Shown here: one piece after another, positions 10,221-20,760 of the stretch
Position numbering within the stretch: position 1 is the first letter of the stretch
Layout: each line of letters opens with the position of its first letter
Source: Macrolepiota albuminosa
Lineage: Eukaryota > Basidiomycota > Agaricomycetes > Agaricales > Agaricaceae
Assembly (NCBI GenBank): GCA_027475525.1
Contig: JAMWFC010000082.1
Span: forward strand, 2,916,115-2,980,114
DNA: 64,000 nt
Direction of reading: 5' to 3'
The notes under the pieces: model-generated
What the model saw: the letters and a program-made list of their open reading frames with translations, nothing else
Databases searched by the model: none
Told to the model about the DNA's origin: nothing
Translations under genes and position numbers: made by a program

Positions 10221-12022
10221 TGTGGCTTTTTGCTCCTCTGTGTTGTGAAGCCAAACTCGTCTAAGTTACCAGCCCTACCTGGAGCCCTGCCATTCAAGAT
10301 ACTCTGAGGCTGTGATTCCGTCCTGGGCTGGGGATCTGGATTATCTGCCAATTGGGGGGGTGTGGCTTGACCTTCCGTGGCACTGTGCACCTGGGAGTGA
10401 TTCTGTGAGTCAGTAGCCTTATCCCTTCTGGGAAGAGTTGCCCAGGAAATGGGGTTGTTGGTCGGGAAGAGCGGCATTCTGTTTTCAGGGAGACAGTCAT
10501 TGAGTTCCCTGCATAGCCTTACAAACGTTGGGCAGGAACGGTCTGTGCAGCTGTGAGAGGAGGACGGGCCGCAAGCTATGCACCTAGTATGCTCAGAGCT
10601 GCAGCTGGGCGCCGCATGGCCTGGCTCCAAGCATCGTGCGCAGTGTTCTTTACCTTTGCACGCATTCCTGAGGTGGCCGTAGTGCTGACAGCTGTTGCAG
10701 CGCAGAGGCTCCTTGATATCCTTTCGTACTACAATCTGACATCCCCCCACAAATGTGCGGCCCCGAATCATGCTGTTTGCCGCTGAGGGGTCAGTGCTGA
10801 TGATTTGTAATGTCGCAACCTCCTGTTTGGAATGTCGCAGCTCCGGTTTCTTTAGCCATGAGGCTGAAGAGATGGAGTTTCTGGGCAGGTTGTTCTCACT
10901 TTCCAGGACATCTAAGCTGTGTCGATTGGATGGGTCGAAGGATCCATTACAGGGAACAAATTGGGCAATCATAGCATAGACTTTGGGCTGGGCTACCATT
11001 GAGTAACCAAAGATATCTTCCAATGCGGTCCACTCTTTGTCCACGTAGTCGCAGAACCTTTTGGCTGCTTCAGCTGATACGAACTCAAGGAGATACACAC
11101 CGCCTGTCGTCAATCTCATGCCCACCACCTTTGTCGCGTCCAGTTGCTGGGGGATCTCACCGTCTTCTGAGCTGCTCTGGGAGAGGTATTTTGTGTCCAG
11201 CTTGGCTAATGCCTCGTTCAGGAAGTTCTGTAGCATCGCCGTCCCCTTAGGAGTGAAGTCCTTCGGTGCATTGTTGTCCTCCTTGTCAATGGATACCAAT
11301 ACTGTGTGGTTGCTTTGCAAGATTCTCTGTTGCACCCTTTTGTGTTTGCTGTGGGAGAGTGCATCAGGCCCTCTCATTGGTGGGCACTGTCCTGCAGCAG
11401 CATGAGCATACGACGCAGGAGTGGGTGCTTGTGCTTGTGCAGGGTATCCTGTCACTATTGAGGCCCATGTAGCTGCTTGGGCCTGGCTCTTGGAGGAGGC
11501 AGATTCGAGGCGGTTCACCACCACATCTAGGGATGAGGTCAATTGTGATAGGATTGACAACGAACCTTCGAGGCTGAGTGTTGATTCCGCTCTTTTGATG
11601 TCACTGGCTGCCAGGAATTCTATTGACGTTCCCAATTTGCTAATGAGGCCTTCTAGTCTGTTTGATGCCTTTGATGCCACAGCGGCTGCCAGGGTCTCTG
11701 AAACATGATCAGTGACATCTGCTTTGAGCATAAAGGCTACCGCCAGGACAGTCGATTTGAGCTCAGGAGGTTTGGAAGAGAGTGCCACGGTGACCAGGAT
11801 GTTTGTCAGCTTCATGCGATCATAGGGGTCAGCAGCTAGGATCCAGCCTTTGGACTCCAGCCATTTGCGTGCCTCCTGCAGACTCTTGACTGGGCCGGTG
11901 TCAACTGCCATCAGCGTTTTGAGATCCGAGTGTGTTGGGAGCGATCGGGAGCGTTCCAGGGTCCCGGATTGGCTGGCACCGTTTGAAGCGAGCGCTGAGG
12001 AGGTCCTCCTGGTAGATGCCAT
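10184..12022 (-). CDS. LINE-2 ORF1, Gag-like RNA-binding protein
   Basis: An uninterrupted frame of about 612 residues from ATG 12022; the frame stays open upstream to 12202, so an earlier start is possible. Three zinc-knuckle-like motifs lie in the C-terminal third: C-NS-C-QHYG-H-LRNA-C, C-AR-C-LEPG-H-AAPS-C, and a looser C-IA-C with a downstream His and Cys. ORF1 proteins of this kind coat element RNA and form the retrotransposition particle. The N-terminal half is Ser/Ala-rich with probable helical segments. An intact ORF1 with normal CpG content, inserted in CpG-poor gypsy-3, argues that LINE-2 is much younger than its target. Confidence 0.85.
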   Translation of the reverse strand: MASTRRTSSALASNGASQSGTLERSRSLPTHSDLKTLMAVDTGPVKSLQEARKWLESKGWILAADPYDRMKLTNILVTVALSSKPPELKSTVLAVAFMLKADVTDHVSETLAAAVASKASNRLEGLISKLGTSIEFLAASDIKRAESTLSLEGSLSILSQLTSSLDVVVNRLESASSKSQAQAATWASIVTGYPAQAQAPTPASYAHAAAGQCPPMRGPDALSHSKHKRVQQRILQSNHTVLVSIDKEDNNAPKDFTPKGTAMLQNFLNEALAKLDTKYLSQSSSEDGEIPQQLDATKVVGMRLTTGGVYLLEFVSAEAAKRFCDYVDKEWTALEDIFGYSMVAQPKVYAMIAQFVPCNGSFDPSNRHSLDVLESENNLPRNSISSASWLKKPELRHSKQEVATLQIISTDPSAANSMIRGRTFVGGCQIVVRKDIKEPLRCNSCQHYGHLRNACKGKEHCARCLEPGHAAPSCSSEHTRCIACGPSSSHSCTDRSCPTFVRLCRELNDCLPENRMPLFPTNNPISWATLPRRDKATDSQNHSQVHSATEGQATPPQLADNPDPQPRTESQPQSILNGRAPGRAGNLDEFGFTTQRSKKPQWTTTFTPAPSQ

Positions 12023-12214
12023 AACGAGACGTATAGCGGGCTCAGGAGGGGGGGTGTGGGGCAGCCTTGTCTTCTTGGGAGAGGGAGATGAGAGAGAGAT
12101 AGGGTGTTTGAATTGACTTTTCACTACTCTATGACCAAAACTATCAGGACCCCGAGAGGAGTGATGATGGTTAAGGAACAAGGTGTGTTCGCTTTCGTCC
12201 ATCCTCTTTCATAT

Positions 12215-14074
12215 GGTTACTCACTCAGACCAGAAGACCAAGTAGGTTGCTTCACTCCAGCAACTCTCGTCACCATTTACTGCTTTGAAAAATGCCTGCT
12301 GAACATCAAAATGCAGTCGCTTTACAATGCTATTGGCATGCTTGTTGTATCCTGAGACTTGAATGTGTTGAATATTATACTTCTTTGCTAAATAAATTAG
12401 CATCTTTACTATAGGTACTCTATTATCTGTAACAATCTTGTGAAGGGCTCTCCATCTGCAGATAACATCTTTAAAGAGCCACTTAGCTATAGCATTCATA
12501 TTTTCTTATTGTAGCATGCAAAACTCTGGCCAATGTACCAACAAACATCTCTCTTAAATAATGTACTTGTAGCACTCCAACTTAGGCATATGCATGGTAT
12601 CAATATATATTTTTCCAAATAATGGTGCTGGTATTGCTACTGTAGGAAGAATGAGAACTTGTTGTGTCCGTTAAACTTGGCAAAGATGACAAGTGCAAAT
12701 ATACCATGCAATATCAGTGCTAACTTGAGGCCATCAAAAGCACTCCAGTAAGTTTGCCCTTGTTGCATAGAGCCCTCAGTGCTCCAAGTCATCATGCATA
12801 GCATGTAGAATCCTGATACAACTGTCTTGCTTGATCACTAGCATGTGAGCACCAGCTGTCATGACCCCTTTATTTGAAACCACCCCAGGACTCCCTCACC
12901 GACCCACATCACAACTCCTACCATCACGACTGCCAGAACCACCATCATGCACATCAACCTCCTCCATTATGCATACCTCCTGATAGCTCTGCATCACAAA
13001 CTCTGAAACTACCTGCCAGCATGGCCATTACCCTGCAATCAACAACTAGATCATGGCAATCATCCTGGCTATCACACATCATGCATCACAACCTTACCTC
13101 TGTGCCAATTGATTGCACGATCTCTGGTATACAATCCCTCTCCATTTACTGCTGCTCATTAACTCCCAGAACTGTTCCAGACATCCTGGAACTCCTCAGG
13201 AACCTGAAGTGACCCCCACATGTACTTAAAGAGTAGCTACCCACTTGTAGTACTCTAGTCTTGATATTACATTGATTGTTTGTGTGCCCTTTGGTTTTGA
13301 CTGATATGCACTGATTGGCATGCTTTAACATGCTTTAACTTATATGCATGCTCTTGAGATTGGTATGCACTTTGTGATTTAAAGTCTGTTAACCTCAGTC
13401 TCATTATAGAACTTCTGGTTCTCAACTTAACCTTAACCCCACCACCCTTCCAACTTCTTCTAACCCTCAAACTAAGTCTCTTACTCTGGAAATCCCTTGT
13501 TTGCATCTTGAACTCCAAAGCACAGTCCAGAGTTTCAGACACCCAAGTACACATAGATCAAGTCCATCTTGTAAGAGTGTTGCTTTCCCAAAAAGCCCCT
13601 GACTTAGTAGAACCTGACACCAGCCCTATTTTGTCACCAGAGTTGGTCTTCAGCTAGGAAGAAAGTTATCACATATTAAATGAATGTAGTGTATTCTGCA
13701 TCAGTAAGGTTTGGGGGTCGCTGCAAATTCTATAGCCACTTCCTAACTTGGTCCACTCACTGATCTTCTGCCTTTGCTTTGGCACTTTGTGGCACTGCTG
13801 AATATAGTAGGTTTTGGCTGTCTTCTTGCAAGAGTCTGAGTTCCTTGACTATCTTTAGAATATTAGATGGCTTAGCAATGCTATAGATATTGGCCATGTA
13901 GAAAGTCAGTGGTGCCTTATATAGCTTAGGCTGACATGGCATTATAGAGTGTAGCCAGATGGAGACTGGCTGATCTTTGCAAAGTAATAGAATGTGTAAC
14001 TGAATGATATAGACAAATCCATGTAGTTGGTCGATCCAGTCATCAAATATTTTGTTGTCACTATCATCTGGCAT
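12215..14074 (-). pseudogene. gypsy-3 integrase and upstream spacer
   Basis: The integrase core at 12221-12499 reads WLFKDVICRW, then KIVTDNRVPIV with the second catalytic Asp, then HIQVSGYNKHANSIVKRLHFDV, where the catalytic Glu is replaced by Lys. The piece at 13757-14074 corresponds to the spacer before the integrase zinc finger (DDWIDQLHGFVYII). Between the two lies a 763-bp solo LTR. Inactive. Confidence 0.75.
12857..13619. repeat. LTR-Z, solo LTR with 5-bp target duplication
   Basis: It begins TGTCATGACC and ends AACCTGACA, with perfect CCAGC duplications on both sides (12852-12856 and 13620-13624). TG/CA termini and a 5-bp duplication are the signature of a solo LTR left by recombination between two LTRs. 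Gypsy-3 coding continues on both sides. A decayed relative lies from 61899 on. The stretch is rich in CATCA/CACC words but has no supported gene. Confidence 0.88.
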
Positions 14075-14554
14075 CTCATCATCTGGCTGTTGAGGGCATC
14101 ATGATAATCTGTCCGGCCCGTAAAATGTGCTTTTTACATGAACTAACTTGAAGTGGATTATTAGTATTGCTACTACCTAGTAATTCATGCTAGCCAAGAG
14201 TTAGATGTCCAGATTCTGTAGCATTTCTTTGATGTAGCATGCATTGACTTTAACAATCAGATTTTGAACCCCTATAAGGTACATGCATAGTGCTTGAAAT
14301 AATTTGTTGTCACTATCATCTGGCATCTCATCATCTGGCTGTTGAGGGCATCATGATAATCTGTCCGGCCCGTAAAATGTGCTTTTTACATGAACTAACT
14401 TGAAGTGGATTATTAGTATTGCTACTACCTAGTAATTCATGCTAGCCAAGAGTTAGATGTCCAGATTCTGTAGCATTTCTTTGATGTAGCATGCATTGAC
14501 TTTAACAATCAGATTTTGAACCCCTATAAGGTACATGCATAGTGCTTGAAATAA
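14051..14554. repeat. exact 252-bp tandem duplication in gypsy-3
   Basis: Bases 14051-14302 and 14303-14554 appear identical by eye. The unit covers the region between the gypsy-3 RNase H and integrase parts. Perfect identity inside an otherwise very decayed element is odd, because the host sequence is old. It may be a recent duplication or an assembly product. Confidence 0.9.
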
Positions 14555-15396
14555 TCAGAACAATCCATATAACTCTAGCTTGGGCTGACTGTAGCATAAT
14601 TCTCTGTTGTTAAGAGTAATTAATCTAAAGCAATTATAGCACCTACTTTTACAATTTGCACCATCACACTGACATAAAAAGAAGCCGACCACAATGTATG
14701 ACATGTCAACAGTGAGTATAATGGAATCAGAAGTAGTGTAGTCAATAAGTACCAATGGCTTTGCTTCCTGTAGCGCCTTCACTAAGTCCTTTTAGGCATT
14801 AATTTGATCAAGTCCAAACTTGAAGGGTACCTCTGAACAGGTTAAGCAATTGAGAGCATGTGCTCCATGCATGAAATGATGAATAAACATGTGGAGGATA
14901 TCTACTGTGCCTAGAAACATATAAACTTCTGAGAGATTATAGCAGACTTCCTATTTCTCAAGAAGCACTAGTTGGCTCTCTTCCAGGATCCTGCCTTCTG
15001 GCATGCAGACATGCCCTAAAATTTCAAATTGCAGCATGCAAAGAACCAACTTGTGTCTTGAAAATATCCTGCTACAATATTTCATATGCTGCAGTACTTG
15101 GTTGACCAAATGAAAGAAGTCTCATAGCACTATACAGATGTTAGAGTTTTCCAGGTAGACTTTGGGCCTGCTATTTACTAAGTGCCAATCTTTTGGACCT
15201 TTAACACCTACATCATTAATGAAACTGAGCACATGGTGGGGTATCTTAGGTTGTAGAATAAATGTAATGTTGTCATAGAATATAGGTACCAAGTTTGTCC
15301 ATCTCATAGGAAGTGTAACTAGTCATAGCACCTCAAAAGGCATTTGAAATGTTGTTAAGTCTTGAGATGTAGGATAAATTAAGCACTCATTGTAGC
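14555..15396 (-). pseudogene. gypsy-3 RT second half and RNase H
   Basis: On the minus strand the RT part (15396-15050) contains DLTTFQMPF, TLPMRWTNLVPIF and FINDVGVKGPKDW; the RT active-site Asp pair appears here as IND. The RNase H part (14782-14555) contains SIILTVDMSYIVVGFFL with its catalytic Asp, and ITLNNRELCYSQPKLELYG. Frameshifts and stops separate the two. The first half of this RT lies in the inverted segment at 15632-16425. Confidence 0.75.
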
Positions 15397-15631
15397 TGTA
15401 AAGGCAATCTCTGAAGACTGTGGCTCAGTCACACAGCCGGCAGAGGAAGATCCAAAATGTATTAGAATATATACTGACAATATCATAATAACTACTTACT
15501 TGGCAGAGGAAGATCCAAAGAGAACAAGTCTAGAGATTTTATATGCCAGGTTGGATGCTTCTAGAGCCTCTAAAGCATGGGAAACAACTGTACAGTACAA
15601 CAAAACCTTAAAAACTCAAAAATTGCCTACT
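15397..15631 (-). repeat. LTR-X in gypsy-3, 3' half
   Basis: Its minus-strand text matches the second half of the LTR-X copy at 21856-22374 and ends TTTACA at 15397. It is followed by GCTAC, while the other half of this LTR starts after GCTAG (16421-16425), a one-mismatch 5-bp target duplication. The two halves now face opposite ways because of an inversion. Confidence 0.75.
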
Positions 15632-16425
15632 ACCTCACAGCTTCAGATATTACTAAAAACCTTTTAACAGATACTTATTTTGTTTTTACTCCCAATTTTA
15701 AAAGCCCTTTGATATCTGGTTTTGCTAGAAACCAAAAGTCTACTTATAATTTGTTTGCTAACAATAGTATCTCTAAGCGCAAAGAGGTTCAGGTCAAAAA
15801 GAAGTATAAGCCTGTAGCACTAAAAACAAAACTGGTAGTAAGCACTGTACCTGAGAAATTTTGCATCAAAAGAAAAATAATTGGCAACCTGTTAGCAACC
15901 CTTCTCAAACTCAATCTAAATTCACCACTTTTTGAATCAACAGGATGATTTATGACAGAACAAAAGGCACTATTCCTTAGCACCCACAATATAGATTTTC
16001 TATCAACAGTAGAACTGGATATATTAGTTAACATCATGCAGAAACAAAACAAGGTGTTTGCATGGGAAGACTTAGAGCGTGATAGATTAAAAACTGATTT
16101 CTTTTCACTAGTAGTTATACTGACTATATCCCACGTATCATGGACTAAGCATAACCGACCTATACTCCCAGAGATAAAAGCCAAAGTATGTCAGATTATT
16201 CACTTCAAAATAGTGGCAGAGATATACAAGCCTTCCAATTTAGCTTACCAATTGAAATAGTTTTGTGTACTCAAGAAAAATGGGAAGCTACATATAGTTC
16301 ACAGTCTAGAGCTGCTAAACAAAGTCACAATTTATTATTCAGGGGTGCCACCATTCTCCAATCATGTTGCTGAGTCTTTTGCAGGATGCATCTATAATGC
16401 TATCCTGAATTTATATGGTGGCTAG
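15632..16425 (+). pseudogene. gypsy-3 protease-RT linker and first half of RT, inverted
   Basis: Read on the plus strand, opposite to the rest of gypsy-3. It starts YLTASDITKNLLTD and continues through KPVALKTKLVVSTVPEKFCI to the RT entry: VFAWEDLERDRLKTDFF, WTKHNRPILPEIKAKV, PSNLAYQLK, then FCVLKKNGKLHIVHSLELLN. Stops are at 15946-15948 and 16258-16260. The text ends at ILNLYGG, and its continuation is found on the minus strand at 15396. These are therefore two parts of one gene. Confidence 0.78.
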
Positions 16426-16680
16426 TGTCAGGAGACTTCTCATTTCTTCCCTCCTTCACTTCTTATCTCTTCACTCTCCTTTCATTCATTCTCTTATTTC
16501 TTTTGACATTATCTTATTTTACTGTTTTTATTCTTTCAATGCTATTTGTTAGTACTATTCTCAGCTCTTAAAGTGCTCTGATTCTTCAGCTACTATTCAG
16601 ACAAGTATGGGCCCTTCAGCACTGCTTCCAGATCACTTACATAAGCCAGAGTTTTCCAGAGTTTGCCTCTTATTTGTTAG
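16426..16680 (+). repeat. LTR-X in gypsy-3, 5' half
   Basis: It begins TGTCAGGAGACTTC directly after GCTAG and matches the first half of LTR-X copy 2 (reverse strand, from 22374). Content is strongly C/T-rich. It contains a CTTACATAAGCC stretch that corresponds to the TATATAAGC of copy 2. Confidence 0.78.
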
Positions 16681-17590
16681 GTATGATAAGGCCTTGCTAG
16701 TAAGCAACAAAAAAGAATTCAAGCTTTCGAGAGCTAAAGGGATATGTAATATAAAAGTTACTTGCCCAGTCCAATAATTGTAGTCCAAGATAAGCACTTC
16801 ATCTCTATGATCCTCATCACTCATCTTCTTGATGGCACCAGGAAATACTTGCAAGGGTTGTCTGTAATGTAGGGGCATCACCTAGGTCTGGGCTTCTGGA
16901 ATTTACCTTGGGGAAATGTTGGTATAATTCTGGAATTAGGGTCACTAATAGTTAGCATTGTTTCATCCTCAGATATTGTCTTGACTACTGATCTTGCTAA
17001 CACGTTGAAGAGTCTTTCTAATAATAAATTGTATGCAGTTGATCTGAAAATATGAATCTGCAGATAGAAAGTAAAGTCACCAATGGCACACAAGACATTT
17101 CATGCCATTTCTAGAGATCAATCAATAGTACTGTTAGCACTCTGCATATTAAAAATAATTGTAGAGTTGTAAATGATGCCAAGCTCATTTGCGCTGTCAG
17201 CAGCCATTGAAATAATCTGTGATCTTACTATCTACAATAGACTCTATCTTGCTTTTCCCATCTATTGTTAATATAATCAAACAAATAGTGTGAAAGTCTT
17301 GCACTACAGTGAGGATGGCAGGCTTGTCATCAGATCTTAGTGACTTTAGGTATATCTCAACTAGATCAACCAACATAGCTTCTTTTTATGATTCATTCTC
17401 CTCAGCTGTTTCTATTGCTACTGCTTCTGTAATATATGCAAATCCTGGTAGCACATCATTGCATTTATTCATGGCCATCACATTGTTAGCTATGTTTTGT
17501 CGAGTAACAGTTGTATGCATCTGATTCCTCATGTCAGATGCCACACTACATAGTTCTCCAACTGACAAAGTGACCTGGCTTTTCATGATG
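16681..17590 (-). pseudogene. gypsy-3 protease and linker
   Basis: The minus strand carries a retropepsin-like region. GDFTFYLQIHIFRSTAYNLL and LERLFNVLARSVVKTI (17093-16960) correspond to the protease strand leading to the LGRPF motif, here altered to LERLF. The stretch near 17230-17290 matches the DSG region of gypsy-4. Downstream is the acidic linker with MSDEDHRDEVLILDYNYW, nearly the same as in gypsy-4. Stops and frameshifts throughout. Confidence 0.7.
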
Positions 17591-17637
17591 CAGTCAAAAA
17601 CTTCCTTTGATTTTTCTAAATTGTATATTGCTGTCAG

Positions 17638-19405
17638 TCAATAGCCTCCCCTAGGCTTGTCAGACACTCCAAAGTTTTGATTGATAGGTGGGGCATAATT
17701 TCCAGCCATGCCTGAATATGGGTGAAGTGGGGGTTTAGTTGTGGTTGGCACCTGGTTTATATGAGGTGTGTCATTCTTAGCACTAGCAGTTGAGAGTTTT
17801 GCTGGTGCAGGATTGGTTGCAGTGCCTGAAGGCCTATAATCTTTTAACGGCTGTTTGCCCTTCTCAATTTCCACACTATCAAAGACCTGATTCTTTAGCA
17901 ATTTTAACTCCCTTTCTAATGTTTTGATCTTTTCCTTATGTGACAATGTAGGTTGCTTATTAACAGTGTTAAGCTGGAGTACTTCATGAACTAGCACTTG
18001 TTGAGGAGTTATTTTTGCCTTCATCAATGTTGCACTGTTTAAATTTCCAGACATTAAGTTTCTAGGATTGCAATGGTACCATTTGTCAATGCACCCCTGG
18101 AACATCTTGTGTTTGGGATAATTGGAGATGATAGCATCTGAGAGTAGGACTATTTTACCATATGTGCCTTGATGCACCCTTCCTTGGCATAAATGCTGCT
18201 CAAGGATGGTGCAGCAACCTCTAGTCATTGTATGTCCTGCTTCTCCACAGAAATAGCAAAGTCCTATCTGCAAGTCATTTCTAAGCGCCGTAAAACTGGT
18301 TGAGATCAGGGTCTCTAGCTTATTCATAATGTTGGCAACTGTGGTGTTAATGGTATTCTCCAAATCTTCCTTTTTGACAAATCCATTGTGGTTGTTAGTG
18401 GTGCTAGGAGCTGGCAACTCCGCTGTAGATGCTATTCCTCCATTGTCTGTGCTAGCAGGTTGCTGCAAAGGTATACCCATATCTGTTCCTTTTAACATCC
18501 ACTTGCCTGCTTCAAAGACCTTATCTATATCATAGGGCTCTTCTGGATGATGCTCAGGCATAAGAATCTCCAGGCAATGCACTATCCTAGTCTACAGTGA
18601 TGTCAGGATTCCTTGTTGAAATAATTGTTGCTCCTCATTCCAATATAATTTCCCATTCTGTACTAGTCATTACACTATCCTCTGGAAGTTGTGATAGTAA
18701 GTTAATAGGGTGCCCAGAATATAGATTCTAGTTGTGAAGGTATCCTGAACTAATTTTTGAATCTCCATTACTATATAATGCATAGCTTCTTCAGCACCAG
18801 AATATAAATGAATAATTGTCTTTTTCCATTTCTCATAGGTAAATAGTCTTGGCACTGGCTCATCAGTTAATCCTTGAAACTCAGTCAATCCTGTCCATGA
18901 CTCAGTGGTATTATATGAGACATACTTAGCAGCATACTCCTTTATCTGCATATTGTCTGTGACATGGCAGTCACATAACAAGTACTCCAACTCTCTGAAA
19001 TACTGCGTTAGCTTGCATGACTTTATTTTGTACCATTTTGGTGACAAGAAATAGTTTCTGGATGGAATGCGCTGGATATTTGCCTGCTCCATGATGGCCA
19101 GGATGTCTGTCAAGGTGGGAATAATAGTGGTGGTGCTAGTGTCACTTAGTGTTGATGTAGTAGGTACAGGTTTGAGTAATTCTGAATTGCTAGGTTCTGG
19201 CAACAACAACCTAGATAACTCTTCTAGAAATATTAGCAGTGTGTGGCTTTCACTTGCTAAGTATTTGAAAAGTCAGGAGAATAGGAAAAAGCTTTTGGCT
19301 AAGCCATCTGATGCTGCCTCAAGCTCCTGATCTAAAATCTGTCTTGGTAGCGCACCTGGTAAATGTGGTGAATTGGTAGTGTTTTGTTCAAATGTGCTCT
19401 CTAAC
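17638..19405 (-). pseudogene. gypsy-3 gag
   Basis: Two open stretches, 19209-18670 and 18582-17638, carry the Gag capsid-like part (helical, with KWKKTIIHLYSGAEEAMHYI) and the nucleocapsid part. A zinc knuckle is visible as C-YFC-GEAGH-TMTRGC (about 18255-18215). The first stretch extends upstream with stops to about 19405. Gag packages element RNA into virus-like particles. Moderately decayed; the N-terminus cannot be fixed. Confidence 0.75.
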
Positions 19406-19484
19406 AGGAGGTGGCGCTGTCACTGGGCTTGAATTTCTGGCAGAATTCTGTTTTAACAAAAACCTCTCATGGTGGGCTCCAAAA

Positions 19485-20760
19485 TGATAATGCCAACTAT
19501 GGTTGGATGCACTGGATGTTATGCAGTACAACGCTGTCTCTAGCATGTGGCATATGTAGTTGTGAGGAGTCCCAACAGAGTCCCAGTATTCTCAAGTAGA
19601 TGTGATAAGATGATGTGCTAGATGATAGTGCCTCGGATGCTACCTAGCAAACTGTAAGCACTGTAGTCTAGGCAAGGTTATTGAAAAGAAAAGAAATAGC
19701 ATAGCATAATGTGCCTGTAGGTGGCACCATAAATGACAATGACAATAAAGATGAGGCTAGCACCCAACTTAGTGACAAAGTTAGTCAAGCTAGCACAGTT
19801 TTGATGCTGAGTGTAGCTGGGTGCTTAATTTGTTGTTATATACATGTAAAGTAGCTATTTTTCATACTATGTGCTACTGTATTTTTAAAATAAGTCTATT
19901 TGTGGCACTACTAATTAGCCCCTCTCCTCATGATTATAGTTAATGGTGACCTGTCAATGGCAACCAGTATATATAGGTGATGGCAACCAACAGCGTTATA
20001 GCCCATTGGCTATGGTGACTCTAAACTGACTTAAAATTGTATAAGTCTGCTCACTTTTTAGTGTAAATCTGATTGGCCAGGCCTCTCCAGAGTATGGTTG
20101 GAAAATCCTTGACAGATGCCATGAGTTCCAATATTGGCACTAAACATTGTATCAATTCTTGATAGATAAAAATATTGGGTTAGAATATATCCTGTTTTGT
20201 CATCATTGGTTCTTTGTTACATATTGGCTATGGTGACTCTAAAACCACTTAAAATTGTATGAGTCTGCTCACTTGTTAATGTAATTCTGATTGGCCAGGC
20301 CACTCCAGTATATGGTTGAAAAATTCTTGACAGATATTATGAGCACTAATGTCAGTGCTAAACATTGTATTATTTTCTAATAGGTTGAAATGTTGAGTGT
20401 AAGTGTATCTTGTTCTATCATCATTGATTCTTTATACTTCTAATTGAGGTGCCTCATCAAATAGCAGTGCCTAATGCTAACCCCCTTTTGGAACTGATTG
20501 GGGTTTGGTCAGAGTCACCTCTCCACTATTGTGCTAGCGCTGTGAGTCCTAGACCTCCTAAATCTTTGAAGTCAATGGATAGGAATAGTGTATGCTGAAG
20601 GACTAATAGTGGTAGTTGAGACTGATAAGTAACATCTGTAGCAGAGCACCAAGGCCAAAGGTGTTCTGTGTCCAAGAAAATTGCTAGAATCTCCAGTATA
20701 TCAAGTGTTGGTAGGCCTATAGTGCCCCTTGATGCGCTCAGCCCAAATAGAAGCCTATCA
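19485..20760. mobile_element. LTR-Y copy 2, CpG-depleted
   Basis: Homologous to 5699-6817 with the same ends (TGATAATGCC and GCCTATCA). Differences from copy 1 are largely transitions at former CpG sites, for example GCGCTGGACG in copy 1 against GCACTGGATG here. An internal part of about 220 bp is present twice in diverged form (units starting near 20006 and 20226). No target duplication found. Confidence 0.75.

Larger units (their letters stand above)
10042..12214 (-). mobile_element. LINE-2, 5' part, cut by gypsy-1
   Basis: On the minus strand this holds a complete ORF1 and the first residues of ORF2 with the start of an AP endonuclease. The rest of ORF2 lies beyond gypsy-1, outside the window. 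The 5' boundary is placed at about 12214, because gypsy-3 integrase coding resumes just beyond. LINE-2 is therefore an insertion into gypsy-3. No poly(A) or target duplication can be checked here. Confidence 0.8.
15632..16680. other. about 1.05-kb inversion inside gypsy-3
   Basis: The left junction (near 15631) is between LTR-X 3' half and the pol linker; the right junction (near 16680) is between LTR-X 5' half and the pol linker. Flipping this segment would join ALSY with YLTA in the linker, the order seen uninterrupted in gypsy-4 (minus strand, near 21170-21190), and would rejoin LTR-X. Both breakpoints are explained by one inversion. Confidence 0.75.
12215..19405 (-). mobile_element. Ty3/gypsy relic gypsy-3
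   Basis: Read on the minus strand from 19405 down, the order is gag, protease, linker, (inverted segment with the first half of RT), second half of RT, RNase H and integrase. The whole is heavily decayed and CpG-poor. Insertions in it are LINE-2 (with gypsy-1), a solo LTR (12857-13619) and LTR-X (in the RT). The family differs from gypsy-1 and gypsy-2: its conserved blocks, such as KPKLELYG in RNase H and VSGYNKHANSI in integrase, mark a second gypsy lineage. No LTR of its own can be assigned. Confidence 0.8.

Noticed and set aside
12874..13212. Open frame rich in His, Ser and Pro in the CATCA/CACC-rich stretch
   Set aside because: It lies wholly in solo LTR-Z, is compositionally simple and is not conserved as protein in copy 2 at 61.9 kb.
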